Positions 8,588-18,500 of a stretch of DNA of 51,581 nt are shown piece by piece (position 1 is the stretch's first letter; every line of letters begins with the position of its first letter). The stretch lies in the NCBI GenBank assembly GCA_938022205.1, contig CALIEB010000020.1, positions 1-51,581 of the forward strand, written 5' to 3'. The translations under genes and the position numbers were made by a program. Origin of the DNA: an uncultured Anaerolineae bacterium. Lineage in GTDB: Bacteria > Chloroflexota > Anaerolineae > Aggregatilineales > Phototrophicaceae. Below the pieces are notes generated by a model that had not been told where the DNA came from, made no database searches, and worked only from the letters and a program-made list of their open reading frames with translations.

Positions 8588-10398
8588 CAGAAGACAAATC
8601 CACCGTAGGGTTAGAACTGCCCAACACGCTGCGCCTTGTGAACGACATGCGCCGCAAACTCAACGAGGTCACGCAAACGTTGCGCGCCCAGCACAGCGTC
8701 TTACAGCAGCGCGGTGTGACCTTAGAAGCCGACGCGCTCGGGCAGCTGCGCAAGCTCAGCGACGCGCTCGGCAACATTGAGCGCACCATTGCGGCGCGGT
8801 CGGCGCGCCTTAAGGCACTGCGCGCCCTCTCTGACACCGCCGCGCTCATCAACTCCTCGCAAGGCACCGACGAAGTGCTGAACCAAGTTATGGAGACGGT
8901 GATTAAGCTCACCGGCGCGGAGCGCGGCTATATCGTGCTGAAGAACCGCAAGACGGGCGAGCTAGAGTTCCGCGTCGCGCGCGGCATCGAGGTGGAACAA
9001 GCCGCCAACGGCACTGGGGGCGGTGTGCTTATCAGCCGCTCGATTGTCAATCAAGTGGCGGACACCGGCGAGCCGGTCTTGACTGACAACGCTAGCCAAG
9101 ATAGCAACTTCGCCAGTCACCAGAGCATCGTGGGCTTTCAGCTGCGCAGCATTCTCGCTGTGCCCTTGAAGGTGAGCGGCGTGGTGATTGGCGTGGTCTA
9201 CACGGACAATCGCCTGCTTACCGGCTTGTTCAAGCAAGAAGACCTTGAGATGCTGACCGCCTTCGCCAACCAAGCCGCCGTTGCTATTGAGAACGCCATG
9301 CTCTTTGAGACGGCGCGTGCCAGCCTTGAAGAAGCCGCCGCCATCCGCGACCGCATGGACAACATCTTTACGTCTATCAGCAGCGGCATCATCACGCTGA
9401 CGTACGAAGGCATCGTGATGGTCTGCAACCAAGCCGCCGAGCGCATTCTCAAGCGCAGCGACATCATCGGGCAGCACTTAGGCGACGTGCTGCCCGAAAT
9501 GGGCGATGGCTTCTACAACTTGCTAGCGGAGGTGGCGGAGAGCGGCAAGTCCGAGACGTTCGAGATTATGCCTACGCTGGATGGCAAGACCCGCGACTGG
9601 CAGTTTGTTGTCAGTCCGCTGCGCAACGAACACGGCGATGTTGTCGGTTTGACGCTGGTGCTGGATGACATGACCGAGCAGCGTTCGGCGGAGGCACAGC
9701 TTGTCGAGGTGCAGCGTTACTTGCCGGCGGGCTTGGTCAACAAAGCCAGCGAGATTGACACGGGCGCGCAGGAGCGTGAGATTACCGCCATGTTCTGCGA
9801 CGTACGTGGTTTTACCACCTTTAGCGAACGCCTTGACCCGCAAATGCTGATGCATGTCATCAACAAGTATCTGAGCATCGCTAGTGACGCGATCAACTTT
9901 CTCGACGGCGTGGTGGACAAGTACATGGGCGACGCGGTCACCGGCTTGTTCAACACCCAGCTCAACCCCCAAGAAGACCACGCTGCCCGCGCCGTGCAAG
10001 CCGCCTTGCAGCTTATCAGCGACCTGCACGCCCAGCATGAGGTGATGGCGGAAGACCAACGTCTCTTCTACGGCATCGGCATTCACACGGGCGTGGCGGT
10101 GCTTGGCGTGGTCGGCGGCGCAAAGCGCAAAGAGTTTTCCGCCATTGGTGAAGCCGCCGACGTGGCGAAGTACCTGCAAGAGCAAGCCGGCGCGGGGGAA
10201 ATTGTCATCAGTGCCAGCACCTACGAGCTGGTGAAAGAGCTGTTCGAATGCGAGCGCATGACCGAAGTCAAACGCCCGAAGGCCGGCTATGAGGACATCG
10301 CTTTTTACCGTGTTCTCAAGCGCAAGCGCGGCAGCCGCACCGTGTCGACCTTTATTGACCGAGAGCTGCTGGATTTGCTTAACGACATGAACGACTAA
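8584..10398 (+). CDS. GAF-PAS-class III nucleotide cyclase, C1-like half (keeps metal aspartates)
   Basis: Protein of 604 aa and a clear paralogue of the preceding product with the same order: coiled coil (1-75), GAF (76-240), PAS (255-365) and cyclase domain (385-600). Both metal-binding aspartates are present: Asp406 in FCDVRGF and Asp450 in KYMGDAV. The transition-state pair is lost: the usual NxxxR is DVAKY, so Asn becomes Asp526 and Arg becomes Tyr530. A homodimer would have metal sites but no catalytic Asn/Arg, so it should need the upstream partner. The ATGA overlap at 8584-8587 favours coupled translation and equal amounts, as for an obligate heterodimer. A short charged tail follows the cyclase domain. 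Confidence 0.88.
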   Translation: MTEDKSTVGLELPNTLRLVNDMRRKLNEVTQTLRAQHSVLQQRGVTLEADALGQLRKLSDALGNIERTIAARSARLKALRALSDTAALINSSQGTDEVLNQVMETVIKLTGAERGYIVLKNRKTGELEFRVARGIEVEQAANGTGGGVLISRSIVNQVADTGEPVLTDNASQDSNFASHQSIVGFQLRSILAVPLKVSGVVIGVVYTDNRLLTGLFKQEDLEMLTAFANQAAVAIENAMLFETARASLEEAAAIRDRMDNIFTSISSGIITLTYEGIVMVCNQAAERILKRSDIIGQHLGDVLPEMGDGFYNLLAEVAESGKSETFEIMPTLDGKTRDWQFVVSPLRNEHGDVVGLTLVLDDMTEQRSAEAQLVEVQRYLPAGLVNKASEIDTGAQEREITAMFCDVRGFTTFSERLDPQMLMHVINKYLSIASDAINFLDGVVDKYMGDAVTGLFNTQLNPQEDHAARAVQAALQLISDLHAQHEVMAEDQRLFYGIGIHTGVAVLGVVGGAKRKEFSAIGEAADVAKYLQEQAGAGEIVISASTYELVKELFECERMTEVKRPKAGYEDIAFYRVLKRKRGSRTVSTFIDRELLDLLNDMND

Positions 10399-10408
10399 AG
10401 GCGTGACC

Positions 10409-11404
10409 ATGACGGTTGTCTACCACGAAGCAGACGCAAACCCAAGCCTGTTAGACGGCAAGCGCGTGAGCCTTATCGGCTACGGGCATTTGGGGCGACC
10501 GCTGGCGTGGAACTTGCGTGACAGCGGCATCACGGTCACGATAGGCGTGCGTGACCTTGAGAACGAAAATGCGCGGCTGGCGCGTGACGACGGCTTTGCT
10601 GTAGCGGATATTGGTGACACCATGCGCCAAGCCGACATCGCCTTTTTGCTGCTGGCAGACGACGCGCTGCCCGATGTGTTCGTCCACGAGATTGCCCCGC
10701 AGCTGCGGCGTGGGCAAACGCTGGTGTTCGCCAGCGGCTATAACCTCAAGTACGGCTTGGTTGAGCCGCCCACGCTGGTGGATGTGGGCGTGCTTGCGCC
10801 GCGCAGCATGCCCGACATGGTGCGACAAAGCTACCAAGACGGCAGCGGCTTCTACTGCATGATGAGCGTTCACCAAGACATCACCGGCGGCTGCCGCGAG
10901 CAGCTGCTGGCGTTGGCGCACGCGCTCGGCGCGCTTAAGGCGGGCGTGGTGGAGCTGACCACCGCGCAAGAGACGGAGTTGGACTTGTTCTTGCAGCAGG
11001 CAATCCTGCCGGCTGTGGCGCACCTTTTGCTACGAGCGGGCGAGCTGTTGATGGGCTATGGCTACCCCGTTGAGGCGGTCATCCTAGACCTGTATATTTC
11101 TGGTGAGCTGAACGACTTTATCCTGCGTGCCAGCCAAGAGGGACTGCTGCACGCGCTCAGTCAAGCCACGCGCACCGCCCAATACGGCTTCTTAAGCCGT
11201 ATGGAGCGCATGAAAGACTTGGACATCGACCGCTTTTTGGAGGGCATTTTGCGCGAGCTGCGTGGCGATGCGTTCGTGCGCGAGTGGACAAAGGACGTGC
11301 AGGCGGGTTACACGCGACTCAACGCGCTCTTACGCGAACAACGCAACAACAACCTCTGGCAAAAAGAAGAGGAAACCATTGCTGCTTTGCGTGGCGATAG
11401 CTAA
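10409..11404 (+). CDS. Divergent ketol-acid reductoisomerase-like protein
   Basis: About 331 aa. The N-terminal Rossmann domain matches IlvC: LLDGKRVSLIGYGHLGRPLA (dinucleotide-binding glycines), then LVDVGVLAPRSMPDMVRQSY where IlvC has the APKGPG loop. The C-terminal helical domain contains ETELDLFLQQ where IlvC has ETDLFGEQ: the first Mg ligand Asp192 is kept but the second, Glu, is Gln196. IlvC makes dihydroxy acids in branched-chain amino-acid synthesis. No ilvB, ilvN or ilvD is nearby, and with the altered metal site this may be a repurposed paralogue, perhaps a ligand sensor or another reductase. The ATG at 10409 (AAAGG 7 bases upstream) is preferred over GTG at 10403. It starts 10 bases after the cyclase pair and is probably co-transcribed. 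Confidence 0.7.
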   Translation: MTVVYHEADANPSLLDGKRVSLIGYGHLGRPLAWNLRDSGITVTIGVRDLENENARLARDDGFAVADIGDTMRQADIAFLLLADDALPDVFVHEIAPQLRRGQTLVFASGYNLKYGLVEPPTLVDVGVLAPRSMPDMVRQSYQDGSGFYCMMSVHQDITGGCREQLLALAHALGALKAGVVELTTAQETELDLFLQQAILPAVAHLLLRAGELLMGYGYPVEAVILDLYISGELNDFILRASQEGLLHALSQATRTAQYGFLSRMERMKDLDIDRFLEGILRELRGDAFVREWTKDVQAGYTRLNALLREQRNNNLWQKEEETIAALRGDS

Positions 11405-11428
11405 ACCCGTGAGTAGGAGGCGAATACG

Positions 11429-12367
11429 ATGTGCGAAAGCCAGATGCTCGAGCGCGAGGGGCGAGACCAACACAACATAGCAAGTGATGAAGGAAGCGAT
11501 GCCATGAGCGAAAACCCGACGATGCTCGCTTTGTTGGAACAGCTGGGCGACCAGAACGCCGACGTTCAGCAGCAAGCTGCCATCAGCCTTATAGAACAAA
11601 ACAAGTTCGCCCTGCCGCTGGTCACCCGTGCCTTGCGCAGCAGCAGCAATGCCCAAGTACGCTACTTGTGCGCGTGGATTTTGGGGCAAATTCGAGATAC
11701 TCGCAGCGTGCCAGCCCTTATCGAAGCCCTCAGTGACGAGGATGAGCGCGTGCAAGATTGGGCTGCTAAGGCATTGGGGGAATTGGGCGATAGCCGCGCC
11801 GTCGTCGCCTTAGAAGCTCTGCTGCGCCGCCACCCGCGCCCCGAAACACGTTTGCACGCGGTCTTGGCGTTGGGCTGGATTGGTGGTGCTGCCACCACGC
11901 CCGCCCTGATAACTGCGTTGGCGGACGAAGAGAGCGAGGTGCAGCTGGCTGCCGCCGAGTTCCTCGCGCAGCGCGGCGACAAGCATGCCCTGTCCGTCCT
12001 AATGCACCTTGCCAAACTCCCCAGCGAGTGGCTGCGTGGGCGCGCTATCCACGCGCTCGCGCAGCTTGCCGACGAGCAAGCCTTTGACACGCTCTACGCC
12101 GCGCTCAACGACCCCGCCGAGTGGGTGCGTCATCATGCCGCGTTGGGCTTAGGCATGCTGAAAGCACGGCGGGCGTGCGCTGACCTCATGTACATGCTGC
12201 TCTACGACCCCAGCCCACAGGTGCGCCGCGCTGCTGCGATTGCGCTGGGTGAAATTGGCGAGTTTGTGGCGATTGAGACGCTCGTTAGCGCGCTGGCAGA
12301 CCCCAACGACCACGTGCGCGAGGCGGTCGATGCTGCCCTGCTCAAGTTGGGTTACGGCGTAGACTAA
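11429..12367 (+). CDS. HEAT-repeat protein (PBS-lyase/HEAT type)
   Basis: Protein of 312 aa built almost wholly of helical HEAT repeats of about 31 residues. Recurrent units include VRYLCAWILGQIRDTRSVPA, VQDWAAKALGELGDSRAVVA and VRRAAAIALGEIGEFVAIET, eight or nine in all. Such solenoids are protein-interaction scaffolds; no catalytic residues are seen. A perfect AGGAGG lies 8 bases before the ATG at 11429; another ATG at 11504 would drop 25 poorly conserved-looking residues. Its place in the cyclase transcript suggests a scaffold or adaptor for that pathway, which is inference from position only. Confidence 0.85.
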   Translation: MCESQMLEREGRDQHNIASDEGSDAMSENPTMLALLEQLGDQNADVQQQAAISLIEQNKFALPLVTRALRSSSNAQVRYLCAWILGQIRDTRSVPALIEALSDEDERVQDWAAKALGELGDSRAVVALEALLRRHPRPETRLHAVLALGWIGGAATTPALITALADEESEVQLAAAEFLAQRGDKHALSVLMHLAKLPSEWLRGRAIHALAQLADEQAFDTLYAALNDPAEWVRHHAALGLGMLKARRACADLMYMLLYDPSPQVRRAAAIALGEIGEFVAIETLVSALADPNDHVREAVDAALLKLGYGVD

Positions 12368-12385
12368 CCGCACTGAGGAGCTTGC

Positions 12386-13045
12386 ATGCCCAAACGCGAC
12401 GCTTTTTTTGCTGACATGCGCACGCCCGACGCGCATGCCGTCCTGCTGTTTGCCCAAGTCGGCGCGATGCCCAGCGAGTTGCAGCTCATCGTCGAGGTCT
12501 CGCAGCTTGACAGCGCAAAGCAAGCCCTGCGTCCCTTGCGCGCTTATTTGGTGCGCGTGCTAGGCGTGCTAGAGCATCGCATCGTCAATCTCGGCATCAC
12601 GACGCAACACGTCGAGCTGGTCGAAAAGCACCCGCTGACGCAGGTCTACAACGAACGTCCCGCCGCGCTGTTCTTTCGCGGGCAACCGCGCGACCCCTAC
12701 GCGCTGACGTTGGACGTTGCGCAAGCGCACCACGCAGTCATGGGCGCGTGGCGAGCATTTCCCGAGTATCTCGACGTGAGCCAGCCGCTGGCGACGCGCT
12801 TTGCTAGCGGCGGCGGCTTGTTAGGACAAATGCCCACGCCGCTGGCGGAGGCACTCAAGCCTGTGCTAGAAAGTTATGGGCTAGAGACGCTGGTGCAATA
12901 CGGCGAAGACCCCGCCTTGCGTCACGATTCGCCGCTGCGTGACCAGCGCGTGCAAGCGTTGTTTATCGGGGAGTCATTCTTTTTGAGCTATGCCTTCTCG
13001 TTTGAAGAGATGGCACAGCGCAAGCGTAGCCCAAAAGGTGGGTAG
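12386..13045 (+). CDS. Conserved-looking hypothetical protein
   Basis: Product of 219 aa that I do not recognise. It has no signal peptide or membrane segment and is mixed alpha/beta with a charged C-terminus (RKRSPKGG). The stretch LQLIVEVSQLDSAKQALRPL and the later LVRVLGVLEHRIVNLGITTQ look like a small alpha/beta domain. GAGGAG precedes the ATG. It follows the HEAT-repeat gene by 18 bases and ends the cyclase operon, because a fresh promoter lies downstream. Any role in the same pathway is guilt by association. Confidence 0.7.
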   Translation: MPKRDAFFADMRTPDAHAVLLFAQVGAMPSELQLIVEVSQLDSAKQALRPLRAYLVRVLGVLEHRIVNLGITTQHVELVEKHPLTQVYNERPAALFFRGQPRDPYALTLDVAQAHHAVMGAWRAFPEYLDVSQPLATRFASGGGLLGQMPTPLAEALKPVLESYGLETLVQYGEDPALRHDSPLRDQRVQALFIGESFFLSYAFSFEEMAQRKRSPKGG

Positions 13046-13074
13046 CAGTCTTCCTACCAGCGCGCATTTTGCTC

Positions 13075-13080
13075 TATAAT
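13075..13080 (+). promoter_or_regulatory. Promoter -10 element (TATAAT) for the surface-protein genes
   Basis: A perfect TATAAT stands 42 bases before the chosen start of the LysM protein; the -35 region is weak. An in-frame ATG at 13069 lies before this box and cannot be the start of a transcript made from it. Confidence 0.5.
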
Positions 13081-13122
13081 GCCCCCGTCTCGGTTTTCGT
13101 CAAAAATTTTTGGAGGCAGCAT

Positions 13123-14892
13123 ATGCCACGTGGTTATCTACGCGCTTTGCTCGCATGTTTAGGGGTGCTGGTGCTGTGGACAAGCGTAGCCGTCGCGCAG
13201 GGCGGCAACTTGCTCACCAACCCCAGCTTTGAGCAAGGCGATGAGTTTGGCGGTCCCTATCGCGCGCAAGGCGGCGACCCGTTCTTTAACTTCGCGCCGG
13301 GCTGGAGCGGCTGGATTACCTTTAGCCCGCGCAACTATGACTGGCAGAACGTTCGCGCCGACGCTTATCCCAATTCGCGCCCGGAGCCTGTCGTCAGCGG
13401 CAACTTTGCGCAAAACGTCTCGCGCAGCGGCGGCACGTTTACCGCAGCGGCTTATCAAGAGGTGAGCAACATCGCCGAAGGCACAGCACTGCGCGCCAGC
13501 GTCAAGGTCTACATTGAAAACGGCGAAGGCACGAACGCCCGCGCCCGCATCGGCATCGGCAACAATGTCGGTGGCAACCCGCTCAGCAGCGCGATTGTCT
13601 GGTCACCTTTTACGACCACGCTCAACCAGTGGGTGACCATAAGCGTGGACGCGACGGTGCGCGCGGGCAGCGTGACCGTTTTTATCTTCATGACACAAGA
13701 CACGCCCAACGGTCCCGTCGGTCCCAACAAAGTCTACATCGACGACGCGTCGTTGGTCGTAACCGGCGCAGGCACGCCGACCGCGCCGCAAGGGGACGGC
13801 GGGCAGGCGAACGTGCCGGCACCGCCCACCAGCACGCCGCTGCCTCCCTTCGCCCAGTTCGTCAGCCCGCAAGGCGCGGGCAGCGATGGGCGCGTGATAC
13901 ATACCGTGCAGAGCGGCGACACGCTGGCGGCGATTGCGGTGGCGTACGGCGTGCCAATCGCCACCATTCAAGCGCAAAACAACCTTCAAGGCGGCTTAAT
14001 TTTCCCCGGCCAGAAGCTGCTCATTCGTGAAGGCGTGCCAGCCACCAACACGCCGCCTCCCACGTTTACAGCGGTGTCGGTGGCGTTGAACGTTGTGCCG
14101 ACCAGCACGCCCGGCGCGGGCGGCTTCACGCGCCCCACCAGCGCGCCGACCAACACGCCGCACAGCGTGGCAGCCCAACCGACCAACACACTAGCCGCCC
14201 CCAGCGAAAGCCTGCCCGTCAACACGCCGCAGAGCGTGGCTGTTCAGCCGACCAACACCTTCACGCCCGAGCCCTCGCCCACACCTAGCGTCACCAACAC
14301 CCCCGAAGCGACGGCAACACCCGACGTATCGCCCACGCCTAGCGAAATTCCGCCCACGCCCACCGACGCGCCGCCTGCGCCTGTAGCCAGTGCCAGCACC
14401 ACCGACCCGCTCAACACGTCGGCGCAGGTGTGCGTGCTGATGTTCGAGGACAAGAACCAGAACCGCCTGCAGAACGTCGGTGAAGGGCTGCTAGCGGGCG
14501 GGGTCATCACGCTTAAGCGCGGCGCGGACGAGATAGCGACCTACCAAACCAACGGCACAGACGAGCCGTTCTGCTTCACCGACCTTGAGACGGGCAATTA
14601 CACCGCCTTCGCCAGCGCGCCCGAAGGCTACGGGCTGACCACGCCGCCCTCGCTGGTCGTCAGCGTGCAGGCGGGCGCAAACTTCCGCCTTGCGTTTGGC
14701 GCGGCGGAAGGCGTGGCGGTGGCAATTGTGCCGACCGCCAACGCGCAAACCGCCGATAACAGCGATGAGCGCGCCCCCCAAGACGCGGGCGGTTCGCCGC
14801 TAAGCGGTTTGCTGGGCTTGCTAGTCATTGGCTTCGCGGGCTTGGTCTTGGTAGGCGGTGCGGTGGTAGCGGTTATCGCGCGCCGTCTCTAA
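13123..14892 (+). CDS. Anchored surface protein with LysM and SdrD-B-like domains
   Basis: Exported protein, 589 aa. Signal peptide at about residues 1-26 (LRALLACLGVLVLWTSVAVA then Q). Next is a beta-rich N-terminal domain (about 30-225) like the carbohydrate-binding modules found in surface proteins. A LysM motif follows (HTVQSGDTLAAIAVAYGVPI, about 262-306), which binds peptidoglycan or other N-acetylglucosamine polymers. A Pro/Thr/Ser-rich stalk of about 120 residues leads to an SdrD-B-like domain with the calcium-loop-like EDKNQNRLQNVGEG. A C-terminal membrane helix (LLGLLVIGFAGLVLVGGAVV) and short Arg-rich tail anchor it. GGAGG lies 7 bases before the ATG. The next gene carries a related domain and anchor. 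No enzymatic motif is seen, so it is probably structural or adhesive. Confidence 0.85.
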   Translation: MPRGYLRALLACLGVLVLWTSVAVAQGGNLLTNPSFEQGDEFGGPYRAQGGDPFFNFAPGWSGWITFSPRNYDWQNVRADAYPNSRPEPVVSGNFAQNVSRSGGTFTAAAYQEVSNIAEGTALRASVKVYIENGEGTNARARIGIGNNVGGNPLSSAIVWSPFTTTLNQWVTISVDATVRAGSVTVFIFMTQDTPNGPVGPNKVYIDDASLVVTGAGTPTAPQGDGGQANVPAPPTSTPLPPFAQFVSPQGAGSDGRVIHTVQSGDTLAAIAVAYGVPIATIQAQNNLQGGLIFPGQKLLIREGVPATNTPPPTFTAVSVALNVVPTSTPGAGGFTRPTSAPTNTPHSVAAQPTNTLAAPSESLPVNTPQSVAVQPTNTFTPEPSPTPSVTNTPEATATPDVSPTPSEIPPTPTDAPPAPVASASTTDPLNTSAQVCVLMFEDKNQNRLQNVGEGLLAGGVITLKRGADEIATYQTNGTDEPFCFTDLETGNYTAFASAPEGYGLTTPPSLVVSVQAGANFRLAFGAAEGVAVAIVPTANAQTADNSDERAPQDAGGSPLSGLLGLLVIGFAGLVLVGGAVVAVIARRL

Positions 14893-14917
14893 TGGCTTTT
14901 AAGAGAGAGGAATAGCT

Positions 14918-15583
14918 ATGCCTCGCATGCTCTTTATTCTCGCGGCACTCTGGCTTGTCGTGCCGCTTTCCGCACAGGAAGGCAGCGGGCAAGTGTGCTT
15001 GCGCGCCTTTGAAGACCGCAACGTCAACGGCAGCTACGATGCCAACGAGCCGTTCATCACCCGCGACATCAGCGCGACGCTGGCGGACGTGGACGGGGTC
15101 ATTGTCGCCAGCGCGCTGCTCGACGATTCGCCGCGCGCCGCGCTGGGCTTGTTGTGCTTTCAAAACCTCGCGGCAGGGCAGTACACGCTAACGGCGTTAA
15201 GCGCGACCTATGCGCCGACCGCGCTCTTTGCCTTCGTCACCAGCGTCAGCGCGGACGGCGTGCCGCAAATCTTCGACTACGGCGCGCAGGTCATCGTCAG
15301 CCCGCCGCCAAAGCTCGAAGGCACGCCGACGCTCAACGTGCGTGCCTTGCTGCCGCGTTTGTTCTTCAGCGTGCTTGGCACACTGCTGCTGATGTCGGGC
15401 ATGATTGTCGTCGGCGCGCTGATTTTCTTCCTGTTCGTGCGCCCGAAGCCCGCGCCTACTGCCTATGCTGCGCCTACGCTGCGCCCCGACACAGGCAGCT
15501 ACACGCCCTATCGCGCGCCCAACCCGCCGCGCGACGACCTATCCCCCGCAGACGACGACACGGGAAAGCAGCGGCTCACCTAG
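14918..15583 (+). CDS. Membrane-anchored surface protein with one SdrD-B-like domain
   Basis: Protein of 221 aa, related to the C-terminal part of the preceding product. Signal peptide MPRMLFILAALWLVVPLSAQ; an SdrD-B-like domain starting VCLRAFEDRNVNGSYDANEP, matching VCVLMFEDKNQNRLQNVGEG of its neighbour; a membrane helix (LLLMSGMIVVGALIFFLFV) at about 150-170; then a Pro-rich cytoplasmic tail of about 45 residues. The long tail, absent from the neighbour, could contact cytoplasmic partners. It starts 25 bases after the previous gene with AGAGAGGAAT upstream and is surely co-transcribed. Its stop overlaps that of the convergent kinase gene (CTAG at 15580-15583). Confidence 0.8.
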   Translation: MPRMLFILAALWLVVPLSAQEGSGQVCLRAFEDRNVNGSYDANEPFITRDISATLADVDGVIVASALLDDSPRAALGLLCFQNLAAGQYTLTALSATYAPTALFAFVTSVSADGVPQIFDYGAQVIVSPPPKLEGTPTLNVRALLPRLFFSVLGTLLLMSGMIVVGALIFFLFVRPKPAPTAYAAPTLRPDTGSYTPYRAPNPPRDDLSPADDDTGKQRLT

Positions 15584-18500
15584 CGCAAGCCCACCCGCCA
15601 ATAGCTCACGCCGACCACCACGCCCCCGCCGCGCACGAACAACACGGGCAGCACGGGGGCTTCAGCGTTCAAGAAGGGCGTGGGCGTGCCGCCTAGCAGC
15701 TCATCGTTGTAGTAGAGCGACACGCTGCCGTTGTTGATGTCGCGCTCAAGCCGCAGGCGCGCAATCACCGCGTTTACCGACTTTTGCGTCAAGAACTGCC
15801 GCTCCTCGTTGACCATGCGATAGACGTTGACCACGTTTTGCCCCACCACCTGCACCATGATGCCGATGCTGTTGCCGTCGTTCGCGCTGGCGAGCTGCAT
15901 GCCAAAGTACACGTCCTCCGCGCCCACGACCGACGGGTTAAACGTGCGCAGGACAAACTCGGCTTCGCTGCGGCGCAAGCGCGTGGCGGCGTTGTTGCCG
16001 TAGAAACCCTCCAGCGCGTCCAGCGACGGGAAAACGCGGATACGCGGCTCATCCCACGCTTCGCCCACGCCCAAGCGATAGCCTGTCTCGAGCGGGCTGA
16101 ACGTCAGCGGGTTGGCTTGCGCGTCCGTGCGGTTAAAAATCGCCAGCAGGTCTTGCGTGCCTTGCAGCCCCTGCGGCGGCAGCGGCGTGGGGGTCAGCGG
16201 CGGCACGGTGGGCGTGTCGCTGGGCGTGGGCGTGATGCTAGGCGTGAAGGTCGCGCTAGGCGTGGACGTTGGGCTAGGTGTCGCCGTGAGCGTGGGCGTA
16301 GCGGTCGGCACGGTGGGCGTAAGGCTGGGCGTGTCGCTAGCACGGGTGGTCAGGCGCGGGGTCTGTGTTAACGGCGTGGGGGTCACAAAGGGCGCGTCGC
16401 TGGTGGGAATAGGCGTGGTCACCAGCAGCGCGCCTAGCTCTTGAGCAGCGGGGGGCATCGTCGATGCGCCCGCCACATCGTTCGGCGTAGGGCTTATCGT
16501 GACGGCAATCGCCGGCGGGTTTTGCGCCATCAGCAGCATGCCCACCACCGCCACAACCACCAGCAGCACGCCGACCGCGCCAACAATCGCCAGCTTAGGC
16601 AACGGGCGTTTAGGGCGCGCCTCGTCCACGTAGCGCGTGCCTTGATACGCTTCCAACGTCGGCGCAGCCTCCGCCATACGTGGCAGCGGCTCGTCGGTGG
16701 GCGGCGCGGGAAACTCAGGCGACTGCTCTAGCACGTCATACCAATGCTGATACAGCCCATAGGCAGGGTGGCGGTCGATGAACATCGCCTTAAATAGCTC
16801 GTTGAAACGCTCGAGGCGTTTGCTGCGGCGTTCTTCCGCCGTATACGCCGCCAAGAATGCGTCGTAGGTATCGCGCCATTGGCGCAACGTGGCGGCGTAT
16901 GTCTCGCCAAGCTGGTTTTGCGTGACGCGGGCAAAGTCGTGGTGCGCCTCAAAAATGGTGTGGTCAGGCTGGTCGGGACGCTGCTCAATGCGCTGGCGCA
17001 TCTCGCGGAACTGCACCCAAAGCGCGGCGCAGTGCTTCATCAACGCCATCACCCACGCGCGGTAAGCGGCAAGGTTAATGCCCGCGCTGCGCTCGCAGTC
17101 CTGCGCTTCTTTCAACGCGCTCTCAAGGCGCAAGCCCGCGCTGCGGAAGTCGCCGTCCGACCAATCGCGCAGCCCCAACGCCAGCTCGCGCAGGCTTTGC
17201 ACCGCGCTCGTCAAGAGCTTGGCTTGCGGGTTGTTTTCCAGCTGGCGGCGCGTGTTTTCCAGCTCGGGCAGCGCGTGCTTGCCGTCAAAGCGTTCGAACA
17301 ATGCCTGCGCGGCGTTGAGGTCGTGCTGGCGTGCGATAAACTCGTGCAGGGCGCGGGCGGCAGGGTGGCGTGCGCCCGCGTCGCCTAGCGTGCGTTCGGC
17401 GGCTTCCAGCCAAAACGCCGCGTCACCCAGCCGCTTGTCGTGCGCGTCCAACGTGCCTAGCAACACGTACTTGAAGAACAACACGCGCAACGCGCCGCTG
17501 CTCTGGCGGTCGTACACGTCCACCAAGCCGCGCCCCATCGCCTTGAGATAGGTTTCGATGCTGGGCATTTGCTCGGTAAAATGCTGGAGAATGCCGCGCT
17601 CACGGGCGGTAAAGAGCTGCTCAACTTGGTCGTGCGCGGTGGCACTCGTGGCGCGGCTGTTCACGCCGCCGCGTTCTACCCACTCGCGGCAGAGCTGGGC
17701 AATGCTTTGCAGGCGACGCGCGACGAACTGCTCAGTGTCGCTGCGTGCCGCTTGGTACGCCTGCTGCCCGAGCAGCTCCGCCTCGCTCATGCGCCCCTTG
17801 TCGAACGCTTCCCAGCCGTCCGCCAGCGCACGCCCCAGCGGGTTAGGGACAGCATGGCGTTCGATGTGCTGCGCGCCGTCCACCAACCCGCGCAGGCTGC
17901 GCAGCCACGCGCTCAGGGCGGGCGCAAGCACCGCCACCGCCTTATGCGCGCTGTCTAACGCGCCTAGCGCGTCGTCACGGTTGCCCTGTATCACCGCCTC
18001 ACGGTAGCGCGCCCACGCCGTTTCGGCGGTTTGCAAGCCCGCTAAAAAGCCTGCCAGCATGTCGTCAAACAGACGCGCCGCAAAGGGCGCAAGCTCGTTT
18101 TGTGTTGCCTTGAGCCAGCCCGCGAGGTCGCTGCCGTCGGCAGCAGGCACGTAGGTTTGGCACGCCTGCAGCCGTTCGTACAAGCGCGTCAGCATGTACT
18201 GAATGTCGTCGAACACGCTGTTGAGCGTGTCTATCGTGCGCGAGGCATCCAGCGCGTTGAGCGCGTCGCGCGGGCTAGCGGTAGCTTGCTTGCCGATAAC
18301 GTGCATGTTGTCGGTCAACGCCATCGCGGCGTTCATCGCGCGGTCAAGCGCGTTGAGCGAGAGCTGCTTGCTGGTGAGCTGATGCTGCAGGCTGAAGGTC
18401 TGCAAGAGGGGGCTGGCGAGCGCGAGCTGTTCAGCGACGGACGCATAGCCGCTGCGCAGGTCGGGCAGGTCGACGTTGCCGCCCTGCAAGCTGTCGAGCG

